Below are positions 23,389 to 34,430 of a DNA stretch of 64,000 nt, one piece after another. The stretch is taken from the NCBI GenBank assembly GCA_963971425.1, contig OZ020525.1, positions 3,517,560 to 3,581,559 on the forward strand, in the 5' to 3' direction. The stretch comes from Bryoerythrophyllum caledonicum (Eukaryota > Streptophyta > Bryopsida > Pottiales > Pottiaceae). Both the position numbers and the translations under genes were made by a program. Below the pieces are notes generated by a model. It searched no databases. It was not told the origin of the DNA and was given only the letters and a program-made list of their open reading frames with translations. The stretch's first letter is position 1. Each line of letters begins with the position of its first letter.

Positions 23389-24398
23389 CTACCAACGTGT
23401 ATGTCCTCCATTAGCGTCAATCACTGCTAGTAACCTAGAGGGCATAGAATGACATAGTTGAAGGAGCTTTGTACCATTGACTAACTTCCACTCTCTTTCA
23501 AGAACTACCTTCAACACATCTAAGCTTCTAGGGCATTGTTTGCCATGTTGCACAACATCTTTTAACATCCTCCAAACGTGCTCGATTGGATTGAGATCGG
23601 GAGAGTTTGCAGGCCAGTTGAGCTTTTCGAGAAGGTGGCTTTGTCTCCATTCTTCACATATTTTGCTCCTATGGACGGGTGCCCATCTTCCATAAGCACT
23701 CCTTGTGGAATTTGACCCATGAAATGAACCAATTTGGCATCGTAAACCACTTCTGTAAAGTCCTTAGCAGAACGTTGACCTTTAGGCATAAAGACAAGTT
23801 CTGACTTTTGTCCTCTGGCAAATGCGCCCCAAATCATTAAAGAAGTCCTTCCACTTTTAAAAGTAGGAGTTAGACAACTTGATGAATAATGCTCGTATGC
23901 ACTTCTCCAAACATGAATTTGCCGAGAATTTTTTCCAATTTCAAAAGTAGATTCACCTGTCCAAACAACACGCTCCCACTCTTTTGCACTCCATCCACGG
24001 TACTTCTGAGCAAAAGCTAATCATTGAGACATGTGACGAGGTGTCAAAAAAAGTTTTTTGACTGCAATTCGACTAAAAATGCCATTTTTATGTAAGACCC
24101 TTTGAATAGTATGTCTACACACTTGAGTAGGACATGCATTGGTAATCTCTGAGAGTGAAGAGCAACGATGAATTTTTGAGTAATGCACAATACTACGAAC
24201 ATCTCTATCACTAAGCTTTTTAGCGTGACTTCCACCACAAGGTTTGCGCTTGTAGGTTCCATCTTCTCTAAATGTTTTTACTAACCTTGTAACTGTTCTA
24301 ATAGGAACTCCAATAGTAGCTGCAATTTGGACTCCTGTAAATCCTCCCTCACTCAAACCTATGATGCGAGCACGAATTTCATCTGAAATTGCCATCAT
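23389..24398 (-). pseudogene. Tc1 transposase, broken
   Basis: Cut-and-paste transposase of the Tc1 branch. The N-terminus carries a paired-type helix-turn-helix (IIGLSEGGFTGVQIAATIGV, RTVTRLVKTFREDGT) and a second HTH around SRDVR/CRHTIQRVLHKNGI. The catalytic region follows: VVWTGESTFEIG, then MIWGAFARG, LMEDGHPSIGAK and NSPDLNPIEHVW, with 34 residues between the second Asp and the Glu once the frame change is bridged, i.e. DD34E. Three defects: an in-frame TGA at 24,021-24,023 after PRHMSQ; the first catalytic Asp is Gly (codon 23,955-23,957, WTGES instead of WTDES); and a one-base frame change near 23,648, just before LNWPANSPDL. The frame ends at a TAG at 23,389-23,391, right at the arm edge. 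It cannot make active enzyme, so any recent movement must have been helped by another copy. Confidence 0.85.
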
Positions 24399-24439
24399 AA
24401 ACTTATAGAGTGCGTGATGCTAGCTATAGCAATAGAGTA

Positions 24440-24605
24440 GGGGTTAGAGCAGAGCAAGGGGGAGAGAAGGGGGCCAAGGGGCTAGAGCAGAGCAAAGGGG
24501 GTTGCAGGATTGACACGTGACAATTGACAGAGGAAGGAGAACAGGGCTGGAGCAGAGCAAGGGGGAGAGAAGGGAGCCAAGGCGCTGGAGCAGAGAGGAG
24601 AGAGA
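24440..24605. repeat. purine-rich direct duplication inside the Tc1 element
   Basis: Two copies of GAGCAGAGCAAGGGGGAGAG-AAGGG.GCCAAGG.GCT.GAGCAGAG (near 24,446 and 24,545) lie upstream of the transposase start and are separated by a unique GACACGTGACAATTGACAG tract. They are in the position of a leader or promoter region; a function is not shown. Confidence 0.6.
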
Positions 24606-25600
24606 AGGGTCGCCAAAACACAAGCCCATATGCATACATGAAAAATCGTTTTACTCTTAATCACTCATCATGTATGCCCAATGTGAATCAACACTCATGC
24701 ATCCCACAATACAACACTCTCTGTTTTGAGGATTGTCTCAACATTCAGTCTATCACAAATCACACACACCATTCCCTTTACATAGTGTTCAATAGATATT
24801 TAGAAGAAAAAATTTGTCATGTGTCTAATGCACACTTTATGGCCAAGTGGATTCTTCTGCATGGAACACCTCTTCATTTCTTCATTTAGATGTTATTGAT
24901 CTTTTTGAGAAGCATTTATGTTTGGTGGCTTACTCACATGATTGAGTTCAATGAAAAAGCATGAGGTGTCAAAGATATTTTGACATTTTCAATATGACCT
25001 TCAAATTGTTTATCATAGTTACACATGTTGATAGATATGGAATAACTTTTTTTATGTATGTCTTTTGGCTTTGAAATTTATCTCACATGTTACTAGCGTA
25101 GAGGTGATCTTGTGCCAAAAATTTCACTATGTATCAACAAAAACTCAATCCTAAGGAGGGCGTCAAAGTTGGAAGTAGTAAAATGGTTTTCCCCTTTGTT
25201 TCTCAAAACTACACATGTTGGTAGATTTGGAATATTTTTTTTTTATGGGTCTTTTGGACTTGAAATTTTCCACACATGCAAACAACATAAAAATGTTTTT
25301 TCTCCAAAAATTTCATGGGCAAAAAAAATTTCCTCAATTCTTGGGAGGGTGTCAAAGTTGGCAGCTGTGACACTTTTCTCACAGCTATCCCATGTTGGTA
25401 GATCTTGCATAAGTTTTTTTGTATAAGTCTCCTGGACTTGAAATTTGGTATGCATGTTTTCAACATAAAGGTGATGCTGTCCCCAAATTTTCATGTTAAA
25501 ATAACAATTTCTCAGCTTTGGGGAGGGTGTCAAAGTTGGCAGCAGTGTAGGACCCTATCCCTGGAACTACTAAACGGCCAATTTGAATGTCACCCTATTG

Positions 25601-26054
25601 TACTGTACAATTCATCTCTACATTATTATGTCCAACTACCCCAAACTCAAGCTTTTGATTTTTGAAGCACCGTAACTTTTCCCTATAAGTCTAAACAAAG
25701 AAGAAAAAATCCTGCAAAGATAATTCATATTTTCATTCTCAATAAAATTTTCAAAATGATATCTTTAAAATTAGATTTTTAGGAATATGCCCAAACTCAA
25801 TTTGTAACCTATGAGTACAAATTGTCTTTCAGGGCTTGAAGCAATTGCTATAAATTCATGAGTTTGACTAGAATCATTTAGAAATGTAACGTCATTTCTA
25901 ATATAGTAAACAAAAATGGCATAAAAGTCTAAAACAAATGTGCATCCTCCAATAACACTTGTATCCTCCAATAACACTTGTGAAAACTCTAAGTGCATAT
26001 TGACCAAAATTAGACCAGGGTGACAAGGCGGGGTTAAGAAATTAAATTTTTGGC
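25601..26054. other. no gene seen
   Basis: AT-rich sequence between two transposons. A short direct repeat (ATCCTCCAATAACACTTGT twice, near 25,943-25,981) is the only structure noted. Confidence 0.5.
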
Positions 26055-27243
26055 AAAACCCCTAAATCTTCTTGACAATTTTACACCAAAAAACACTTTG
26101 AAACCGCTGATTGTCCTGGAATGAGTAAGGAAGGAAACAAAAAGTTTTATTTCCAATTTCAATTGTGGGATTCCAATCAAGACTTATAAAGTGACATACT
26201 CACAAAATTTTATTAACTTTGATTGCACAAATTGAAAGATTATTAAATTTAATGTTGAACAGAAGATCATTTTCTTCCCTGCGGTGAGTGGTTCAATAGA
26301 ATTTGACTTCACTTGGTGTCAAATTTTTGTACTAAACAAGGTTAAATTCATTAACATCATGTCAAGCATGATATTAGTTCCTTGCACACGAGTTTTTAGA
26401 GGTAGATAGGGGTGTAGCATATTAAAAAAGAGTGTGCAACAAGTGAAGATTCTAAAAGTGCCAATTCAAGTTTTAGTTTTTGTGAATTTAATATGTTTTA
26501 GAATGAGAATCCAAACAATCAATAGGTTTACACCACATCTTTAGTAGTAAAAATAAAGAGTGAAAAATATGAAGACTACTAAGTTTTATGTGGATATGAA
26601 GAAGTGTTTTTGGTACTTTGCCCAAAAATGAGGATTGCTATCTTGTGAGTAGAAAATGGTGAGCGGCGAGCATTGAGCAATCAAATTTGGGATTTAGGAT
26701 TAATGTTTTAGGGTTTAGGGTGTATATTTTAGGTATTTATGGTGTAGTAAAAGGTAACGCTTTAATATTTTTTGAAGAAAAGTACAAAATAATTATTTTT
26801 CTCCTATTTTTTTTTACTCACTGCTCGTCTCTCATTGTTCACCGCTCACAAGATAGCATGGCTCGCCCAAAAATGTGTGACAATGTGTGAAAATGTATGA
26901 CTTGGGATAAAATGTTATTATTCACTTAAGACAATAAATGTTTTTTGGCAATATGGAAAGTTCTAATATTACTTGCTAATACTGAAAATCTCTCATTCAA
27001 TAGAGTGTCCTAGCAAAAGTTTTTGGAGTTGCCCAATGAGCATACACTCAAGACGTTTCTCTTTAAGTTGGCATAACTTTTTTTCTAGAGGTCCAATGAG
27101 AATAGAAATTACATTCCCATGTGCCTCTTTTCTTCTTGCATCTTTGTACAAAATTCCAAGAATTTTAAATATGATATGTAACCATGGAATGTGCCCAAAA
27201 TATGCAAAAGCCTACCTCGGGATTTTTTTCATTTAGGGGTTAA
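26055..27243 (-). mobile_element. TTAA-type element, subfamily A (A5), interrupted by element D2
   Basis: Reverse-oriented subfamily A copy. It starts near AAAACCCCTAAATCTTCTTG and ends CATTTAGGGGTTAA, with TTAA at 27,240-27,243. Removing the 235-bp D2 insertion and one copy of its 10-bp target duplication leaves about 944 bp, close to the lengths of A1 and A4. Confidence 0.7.
26630..26864. mobile_element. MULE-like miniature element D (copy D2) with exact 10-bp duplication
   Basis: Termini GAGGATTGCTATCTTGTGAG and CTCACAAGATAGCATGGCTC are inverted copies. GCCCAAAAAT stands directly outside both ends (26,620-26,629 and 26,865-26,874), an exact 10-bp target duplication. Because the host sequence is a known repeat (A5), the empty site is predictable as TTGCCCAAAAATGTGTG, which fits the other A copies. 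TTTAGGGTTTAGGGTG-like sequence lies inside. Target size and terminal pattern suggest the Mutator superfamily. Confidence 0.8.
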
Positions 27244-27906
27244 CGTGCAACTCAATAAATTCCTTGCTATGCTGGTATTGGAAAAGCCCTTTTATGTGAG
27301 CATCAAAGTATGTGATCTACCCAAATATATAAAGAATCATGTTGTGTAAACTACATACTATAGCCCTAACCTCATGTTCAATATCTCCATGCCAAATAAT
27401 ATTTTAATTTGAGAAAAGGCGGTTTGGCTTTTAAAATAACAATGAAGTTAATTATTGATAAGAAATCACATATTAATATTTTATAGCATATCTCGATGAC
27501 CATGGGGTTTGAACCTTGGGCATCCAAATGAAATTCTTCATGACTATTCAATCAAAGGCAAAGATTTTTCTAAGCCCACTCCCCTTTGATGTCTCTTTAT
27601 GTTGCAAATTTTGTTTACTAATATTCTTTTTCAACTTCAGCATCTTCACTTGATAACGTCCCAATATATTCAACATGCTTTTTATAATTAATAAAAGTGG
27701 AACGCAAGGTTAGGCTACAGTACATCCATGGCGGTAAATGATTAATATAAGACTCACAAAGCTCTTTAATATCACTTATATAAAGCTATAATATATCCTT
27801 ACACAATATGATCATGATGCTTGTAACAAGTTTCTTTATAAGTTGTAAAGCTATGTAAGGTTATCTTGGCATGAGCTTACTGAAACATGAATACTATGAG
27901 TTTATA
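27244..27906. other. no gene or repeat recognised
   Basis: AT-rich, without supported features. Confidence 0.5.
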
Positions 27907-28130
27907 TAACCCCTAAAGGACCAAGTGTCATGTGAGGTACAAATTTCTTGAACTTTTGACTGCAATTATCTTTCAATCCGTACAATTAAAATTCATGATT
28001 TTCTTACCACATCATCTAATATAAATTTAGAAGAACATCCTATGGTTACATACTCAAAAAGTTAATCTTGGCAATTTTCAATCAAATGGAGTAGAGATTC
28101 ATCTAAAATACTTTGGTCCTTTAGGGGATA
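27907..28130 (+). mobile_element. short TTAA-type element, subfamily C (C3)
   Basis: Begins TAACCCCTAAAGGACCAAGTG and ends ACTTTGGTCCTTTAGGGGATA; the C body (TTGACTGCAATTATCTTTCA, CACATCATCTAATATAAATT) is complete. The flanks have drifted from TTAA. Confidence 0.7.
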
Positions 28131-28315
28131 CGCATGACTTATGTAACCTTACATAACTTTGTTGGGAATTCATTATTTTTTTTTTGCTAAACACACAAAC
28201 TGTAGACTTTGATCAATGTTGAAGTTATAGCAGTCTCCACATTTAGCAGATCATAGATACAGTACGTGCGGGTCAATTCCAATATAAATATTTTTTCTTC
28301 AAGGGTGATTGGGTG

Positions 28316-28509
28316 GCACAACAGGTATTACCTAGGCATTACATGGATATCACTTCTATATTATACATGTATCACCTATGTATCACATATATCACCTTGA
28401 CATTACATGGATATTACCTAGGCATTACATATGTACCACATAGGCATCATGTGAGTATTGCCTTGGCATTAATTGGGTATCACCTAAACAAATCTCTTGA
28501 ATTTTCCAA
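28316..28509. repeat. single foldback-type arm of tandem ~20-bp units
   Basis: Units such as GGTATTACCTAGGCATTACAT recur about eight times and end CACCTAAACAAATCTCTTGAA then TTTTCC, as in the right arm of the element at 20.94-21.32 kb. No opposite arm was found, so it is a solo arm or a rearranged copy. Confidence 0.6.
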
Positions 28510-28536
28510 GTTCTTTTGGACATTCTCAATCACTAA

Positions 28537-29334
28537 TTAACCCCAAAAGGACCAAGGCGATTTTTCCTCAAAATCACTCCAAAACTGCCATTTTCAGCAC
28601 ATTCAACATTTTTTTGAAAATTAAACCGTAGGATCTTGTACTAGACTTGTATGAGAGTGTGTGGTGAAATTTTTGATAAGTTTGACTGCACAAATTGAAA
28701 GATATCAGCCTTTGAAATGAGACATAATCTCTTTTTGAGGTCATACTAAACACCTTCAACAAACTTCGACCACCTTCTATGGCAACTTTTTGCACTACGG
28801 GCCGTGAATTTATTATGTTAACTTGAAAAGGATCATGTTAGGCACATGTGCACCAAATTTTAGAAGTAGAAGAGGTGTAAAAGATGTCCTAAAAAATCCT
28901 GCAATGCAACTATGTGCTGAGAATCAACAATACACTTTATATTTTGCATGTATCATATCCTTCTCAGATTTTTGAAATTCACAAATCCGTACAATAGATG
29001 CAAAGATCTCAATTTCCTTTCCAAGAAGGCATTTTCTTTCTTTTAAATGGACAAAAACTCGAATTTCTATTGAATTTAGAAGTTATTAAAGTTTAGTGAC
29101 AGTATTTGTGATATGTCACACTAAACTGCTGCACTATTTGTACATGTAATTGAAAATAAATTGTAACTTTTGAACCGTAAGTCGGAATTCGACAAAATTT
29201 GTGTCTATGCAAAGCTAATCAAAAGTTGTCCATTCTATGAAAAATCTCAGAGAATAATGCCTAGAATTGAGAACGTGGTACGTGACCCAAACTCAAAATG
29301 TCCCCCGAGGGGACATTGGTCCTTTAGGGGTTAA
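28537..29334 (-). mobile_element. TTAA-flanked non-coding element, subfamily E (E1)
   Basis: Complete, 798 bp, TTAA at both ends (28,537-28,540; 29,331-29,334). Ends are TTAACCCCAAAAGGACCAAG and CATTGGTCCTTTAGGGGTTAA. It is the reverse complement of E2 and E3 along its whole length and is especially close to E2, which points to recent activity of this subfamily. Confidence 0.8.
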
Positions 29335-31178
29335 TTATGTATGAAAGCCAACCGGAAGTAGGGTATTGTCCAACAGGCATGTATAGTACCATCATGGCTG
29401 CACTGTACTTTGACGGCCTTTGATGAAGAATTGTATATCTATTTTGGCAGATGTTGAACCACAGTAAAAGGCAATTCCCATAATCCAATCTGACAGAAAC
29501 CCTGCCTTTTCTAAAGCTGGGCCTTTTCAAGTGCACCCTGCATATAACTTAACTATGGGAATGATGTGTTGGCCCATCCATTCTGCAAACTACCACAGTT
29601 GAAATCCAGCCATGTGTACGTACCCGAGCGTTGGATGATAATCTATTTCTAAAATAGATATTCAACAAATCAAATATCTGTATCCTCCAAAAACTTGTTT
29701 TAACACCAAGTAAAAAATGTTTCTTCGGGTAAATAACCTTCAAAAAAATTGGGAGCTGTTTATAGAACTATTTTTTAATTTTTTGTTTTGTTTTGTTTTG
29801 ATTTTTTTGTTTTATTGTTTCATTGCCGAATCCGACCCTTAGGTACAATTTTTGGACTCTATGCCATTTGCCCAGCCTCTGTGATTGGTGTTGCAACATT
29901 TCTAGTTGCCACTTTCATCACAAAGTTTAAACCAAATTTTGAATAGGAAAGGTTCTACAGGAAATCAAAACCTCCTCAAAAACATGAATCTACCGAGAAA
30001 TTTGCAGCATCCGGAGAGAATTTTGGGCATAGATGGAAGCAAATTATATTTGACATATTGTGACTTGTTGACCCAGTTTCAACTGCTGGTCAAGCACTGG
30101 TCAAGCACCTGATCTGCTGAGAAGAAAGTTGACCTTGGATAGAAGAGAAACCAGAGTGAACTAGGGTTCACTAACTAGGGTAGAAAGATGGTTTGAGATC
30201 ATTATTGAGTAAATCAGTCAACAGCAATTTATACCACATTTAGTCATTGTTTGATACATTAGTTGGTAGTTTCCTACTATCTTTCTTCTCAAAAAGGTTG
30301 ATGGCATGAAGACATGAAAGCTTAAAATATGCACTATGTATAGGCAATGACTAATATGCTAATATGCATATACACCAAACAATGAGAATGTGAAGTGGAT
30401 GAAAAATACTTGATTTGATGTGGTTGGTGAGGAACACTGGAAAAGTTACAAGTTTAAGAGGGTCCTCAAAATCCCCAAGGTTCCCCAAGGTTTACTAAGA
30501 GCATCACTTGCAATGCTCTAGAATGGTCCTTGGACCGCTCACTCTCCAGGTTGCAAGCCACTTCTCACAGGAATGGCTCCCCACCAACGTCAGCACACTC
30601 AAAAGCTTTCCAGGGCTCCTTGCAAAATTTGTGCCTGCACGCTAAAAAAACCGTTTTACAGCACCATCCTCGTTCTCAAGCATCCGGAAATTAGGGCCTT
30701 CTTGCCTGTATATGCTTCTTTGTCTCTATGGGCCACTTGGATGATCCACTGGGGTATCGAGGATTGGGCTATTGAAGCCTATTGGGGCACCCCCGCAAAC
30801 TCCCTCCCACAGTAGTAGTAAGAACTCCAGCCTTCTTAGACGGTCGGCGTGAATGAAGTGTCTGTTCGTTCCATTCACTATATCGTTGCCCAGAAGAATC
30901 CCTCCCACACACTATTATTAACACCCATAAACCTCCAATTCATCAGCTAGGAACACTTCACCCTTAAACGTTAGTCGGGAACCGTATGTGTAGGATTGTG
31001 TATTACTTTGTAGAATACAAAAATGTATTAAAGTTTAGCAAGACTTATACCTTTGGATTCAAGAATCTTCAACCAACATCTTTCTTTTGGGAGTCATTTC
31101 AATATCTAAACCTTATCATGTTCAAATAGGACACCGTACATATAGAATACGGTGGCCACCAATGGCGCCTTCTGACCT
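29335..31178. other. no supported gene
   Basis: Contains a T-rich low-complexity stretch (29,770-29,822, TTTTG units) and otherwise mixed sequence. Open frames are short and without known motifs. Confidence 0.45.
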
Positions 31179-31992
31179 TTAACCCCTAAAGGACCAAAGT
31201 CCCCTCGGGGCACATTTTGAGCTTGGGTTAGGTACCACGTTCTCAATTCTAGGCATCATTCTCTGAGATTTTTTCACTGTATGGACAACTTTTGATTAGC
31301 TTTGCGTAGACACAAATTTCGTCGAATTCCGACTTCCGGTTCAAAAGTTACAATTTATTATCACTTACATATTCAAATAGTGCAGCAGTTTAGTGTGACA
31401 TATCACAAATACTGTCACTAAACTTTAATAACTTCTAAATTCAATAGAAATTCGAGTTTTTGTCCATTTAAAAGAAGGAAAATGTCCTCTTGGAAAGAAT
31501 TGAGATCTTTGCATCTACCATACGGATTTGTGAATTTCAAAAATTTGAGAAGGATATGATACATGCAAAATATAAAGTGTATTGTTGATTCTCAGCACAT
31601 AGTTGCATTGCAGGATGTTTTAGGACATCTTTTATACCTCTCCTACTTCTAAAATTTGGTGCACATGTACCTAACATGATCCTTTTCAAGTTAACATAAT
31701 AAATTCACGGCCCGTAGTGCAAAAAGTTGCCATACAAGGTGGTCGAAGTTTGTTGAAGGTGTTTAGTATGACCTTAGAAGAGATCATGTCTCACTTCAAA
31801 GGCTGGTATCTTTCAATCCGTGCAATCAAACTTATCAAAAATTTCACCACACACTCTCATACAACTCTAGTACAGGATCCTACGGTTCAATTTTCAGAAA
31901 AAACATTTTGTATCATTTTGTGTTGAATGCGCTGAAAATGACAGTTTTGGAGTGATTTTGAGGGGAAAATGTCTTGGTCCTTTAGGGGTTAA
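31179..31992 (+). mobile_element. TTAA-flanked non-coding element, subfamily E (E2)
   Basis: Complete, 814 bp, TTAA at 31,179-31,182 and 31,989-31,992. Begins TTAACCCCTAAAGGACCAAA and ends GTCTTGGTCCTTTAGGGGTTAA. Internal landmarks: GTCCCCTCGGGGCACATTTT palindrome near the left end and CACGGCCCGTAGTGCAAAAAG. Very similar to E1 in the opposite direction. Confidence 0.8.
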
Positions 31993-32548
31993 GGATTAAC
32001 TGGTGGGGATGATCTAAGTTCATATGATTATGAGAGTGGATTACTATGTCATGTATAATTTTAGTATCCACTTTATTTGGAATTACTTGTGATAACTTAT
32101 TTGTTTATTATTTGATTTTAACAATGCATTGGTGGGGGAGTGCGAACTTGATGGACCTGAAATGGATGTATAGAATTTTCACGGGGTCTTTTTCCCGTAC
32201 ACTTCAATTCCATCCCCCAAAGTTCTACTCAACTCTCAAACCTCATACTCTGACACATACTCCAAACTGTTGACACATTTACCATATGAAAAAGAACTTC
32301 TAGGATTTACCCCCCATTATGTCTATACGGATTCCAGATTCAAAGGTCATCCCATGCACAATTGCGTTCATCGCTATCGATCCCCATGACTGTACCCAAA
32401 CTCTTGAGAAGGAAACCGTTAAGTTGATGGATTCAAATCATCATGGAGTCTAGCTTCAAGGATTCACCTGCTGCTACAGTACCCGAGGGAAGGATTTGGC
32501 AAAATTAATTCCAAAATCCCAAAATCCCAAAATATTGGGATTATTCTC
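31993..32548. other. no gene or repeat recognised
   Basis: Nothing supported beyond a short AATCCCAAAATCCCAAAATATT repeat next to the following element. Confidence 0.45.
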
Positions 32549-32882
32549 TTAACCCCTAAAGGACCAAGTGTCAAAAATGGCTTTTTGAAAGTTTGGTCAG
32601 GTTCCTATCGCGTCAATTTCCAACATTCCACTTTGAAATCTTTACTGTAGAAGGACATTACTAAGACCTCAGTGGGAAAACAAATTTTTCCTAAATCCGA
32701 CATATAATGAAAAAGTTATAGGATTTTGAATTTCAAATGGGGAGAGCGGGCACTTCAGGCACCTCGAAGAACTTTTGCTAGGACACTCTATTGAATGTAA
32801 GATTTTCAATACTAGCAAGTAATATTATTTCCCTTCATATGGTCAAAAAAAAATTCTTCTCTTTAGTGAAAAATATCACATT

Positions 32883-32941
32883 GTCAAACATTTTCACACA
32901 TTGTCACATTGTCACACATTGTCACATTGTCACACATTGTC
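32883..32941 (+). repeat. (CACA)TTGTCACATTGT tandem expansion
   Basis: Seven TTGTCACA-type units in 8- and 7-base steps inside A7; other A copies have only one or two. Confidence 0.8.
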
Positions 32942-33383
32942 AAGCAATGAACCAAAAAAACTTCTTTTTTTCCACCTTAAACTTAGAGATCTTCACATTT
33001 TTGAGTTTTTTTTTTGTCCCACAACAACATGTAATGTAAATCCTCTCATTGACCATTCGGATTATCAATCTAAAACATATAAGTTCACAAAAAATTAAAA
33101 CGCAAATTGGCAATTATTAAACCTCCACTCCTTGCACATTTGTTTTGAATATGCTATACCCCTCCTCTACCTCTAAAATTTGGTGTATAAGGAACTAACA
33201 TCATGCTTAACACAATGGTAATGGATTTACACCTTGTGCAATGCAAAAATTCGACACCAAGTGAAGTCAAAGTTTGCTGATCTAGTGAATGCAGAGAAGA
33301 AAATGAACCATATGTTTGACTTTAAACACTCTGATCTTTCAATCCATGCGATCAAAGTTTATGAAATTTTGTGAGTATGTTTC

Positions 33384-34313
33384 TTAACCCCTAAAGGACT
33401 AAACGTCCCCCTAGGGTCATTTTGGATTTTGGGCATGTACCTACAATTCGAAAAAAATCTTTTTTAATTGAATTTTTTTTTTCAAGATAGGATCTGATAA
33501 GAGCTTCGTGGAGATATATTTTTATTTATTTTTGGATTTGTGGTTTGAAAGTTAGTACCACTTAAAGCCAAAAGTGGGACTTCGGGCACCTCCAAAATTT
33601 TTGACAAAAGTTTCTTTTGACATTGAGATTTTTCACACATATAAAGAATATTTCCTTCTCTGGAAATTTTCAAAAAAAACTCTTGTCTTTAGTGTAAAAA
33701 GGCATTTTATTCCAAGTCAAACATTTTCACACAATGTCAAGCAACAGGGGAAGAAAACTTCATCTTTTCTACATAAAACCTAGAGATCTTCATATTTTTC
33801 ACTTTTTTTTTTCAACAACAATATATGGTGAAAACCTTCTTATTGACCGTTTGGATTATCATTTGAAAACATACGTAGTTCACAAAAAAATAAAACGTGA
33901 AATGGCAATTTTTGAACCTCCACTCCTTGCACACTTGTTTTGAATATGCTACACCCCTTTTTTACCTCTAAAAATTGGTGTACTGGGAAATAACATCATG
34001 CTTAAGACAATGGTTAAAGATTTAGACCTTGTACAATGCAAAAATTTGATACAAAGTGAAGTCAAAGTCTGCTGATCTACTTAACGCAGGGATGAAAATG
34101 AACCATTGTTTTGACTTTAAACACTAAAATCTATCAATCCGTGTGGTGGATTGCAACCAAATTTTGAAGCATGTTTATATGGAATTCTATTTTAAGATCT
34201 TACGGTTGAAAACCTGAAATTCACTTTAAAATGTGATTTCCATGTCTCTTTTTGGCAGTGGCAGTTTTGGACTGGTTTTAGAGCGAATTAGGTCGTCGTT
34301 CTTTAGGGGTTAA
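33384..34313 (+). mobile_element. TTAA-flanked element nested in A7; chimeric A/E type (A8)
   Basis: Complete, 930 bp, TTAA at 33,384-33,387 and 34,310-34,313. It begins TTAACCCCTAAAGGACTAAA and ends CGTTCTTTAGGGGTTAA. The outer parts resemble subfamily E (CGTCCCC near the left end; GGCAGTTTTGGA near the right), while the middle (GGGACTTCGGGCACCTCC; AAGTCAAACATTTTCACAC; GAATATGCTACACCCC) is subfamily A. It sits precisely at the TTAA of A7, so it inserted after A7. Confidence 0.8.
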
Positions 34314-34430
34314 TAAGTTGTTTTTGAGATCCTACGGTCAAAACTAGAAATCAAAGTTTTTGTTTCCTGCTTTATTCATTGCACTAGAATCCAACAATAT
34401 TGAAGTGCTTTTGGAAAAGTGTCTCTGGAA

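Larger units (their letters stand above)
22823..25600 (-). mobile_element. Tc1-type (DD34E) transposon with long terminal repeats
   Basis: Bounded by TA (22,821-22,822 and 25,601-25,602). The inverted arms run about 22,823-23,400 and 25,020-25,600, roughly 580 bp each, and are nearly identical: the outer 130 bases differ at only two places that I can see. Each arm contains three diverged subrepeats of about 180-190 bp beginning CTGCCAACTTTGACACC (left arm starts near 22,881, 23,059 and 23,249). A broken transposase gene lies between the arms on the minus strand. Arms this long are unusual for Tc1, whose classical repeats are tens to a few hundred bases. The near-identity of the arms argues for a recent insertion or gene conversion. 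Confidence 0.85.
32549..34430 (+). mobile_element. TTAA-type element, subfamily A (A7), split by A8
   Basis: Left part 32,549-33,387, right part about 34,310-34,430. It begins TTAACCCCTAAAGGACCAAG. The right part resumes exactly where the A body should continue (TTGAGATCCTACGGTCAAAAC), but the outer right terminus is missing. Near 32,883-32,941 it has a local expansion of CACACATTGTCACATTGT units, absent from A1 and A4. Confidence 0.75.

Noticed and set aside
24424-24664. Leu/Pro/Ser-rich open frames on the minus strand.
   Set aside because: Produced by the purine-rich direct duplication inside the Tc1 element in several overlapping frames at once.
28574-31926. Matching short open frames (MQKVAI.GGRSLLKVFSMT) in E1 and E2.
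   Set aside because: They lie at the same position of two copies of a non-coding element; similarity follows from copying, and the third copy E3 does not keep the frame.
32883-32941. A regular repeat that could suggest a CRISPR-like array.
   Set aside because: Units are 7-8 bases without spacers, inside a transposable element in a eukaryotic genome.
33384-34313. Reading the TTAA-flanked elements as mariner-type with TA targets.
   Set aside because: A TA reading fits the single nested site equally well, but the bases around TA are T and A in nearly all copies, so TTAA is the simpler rule.
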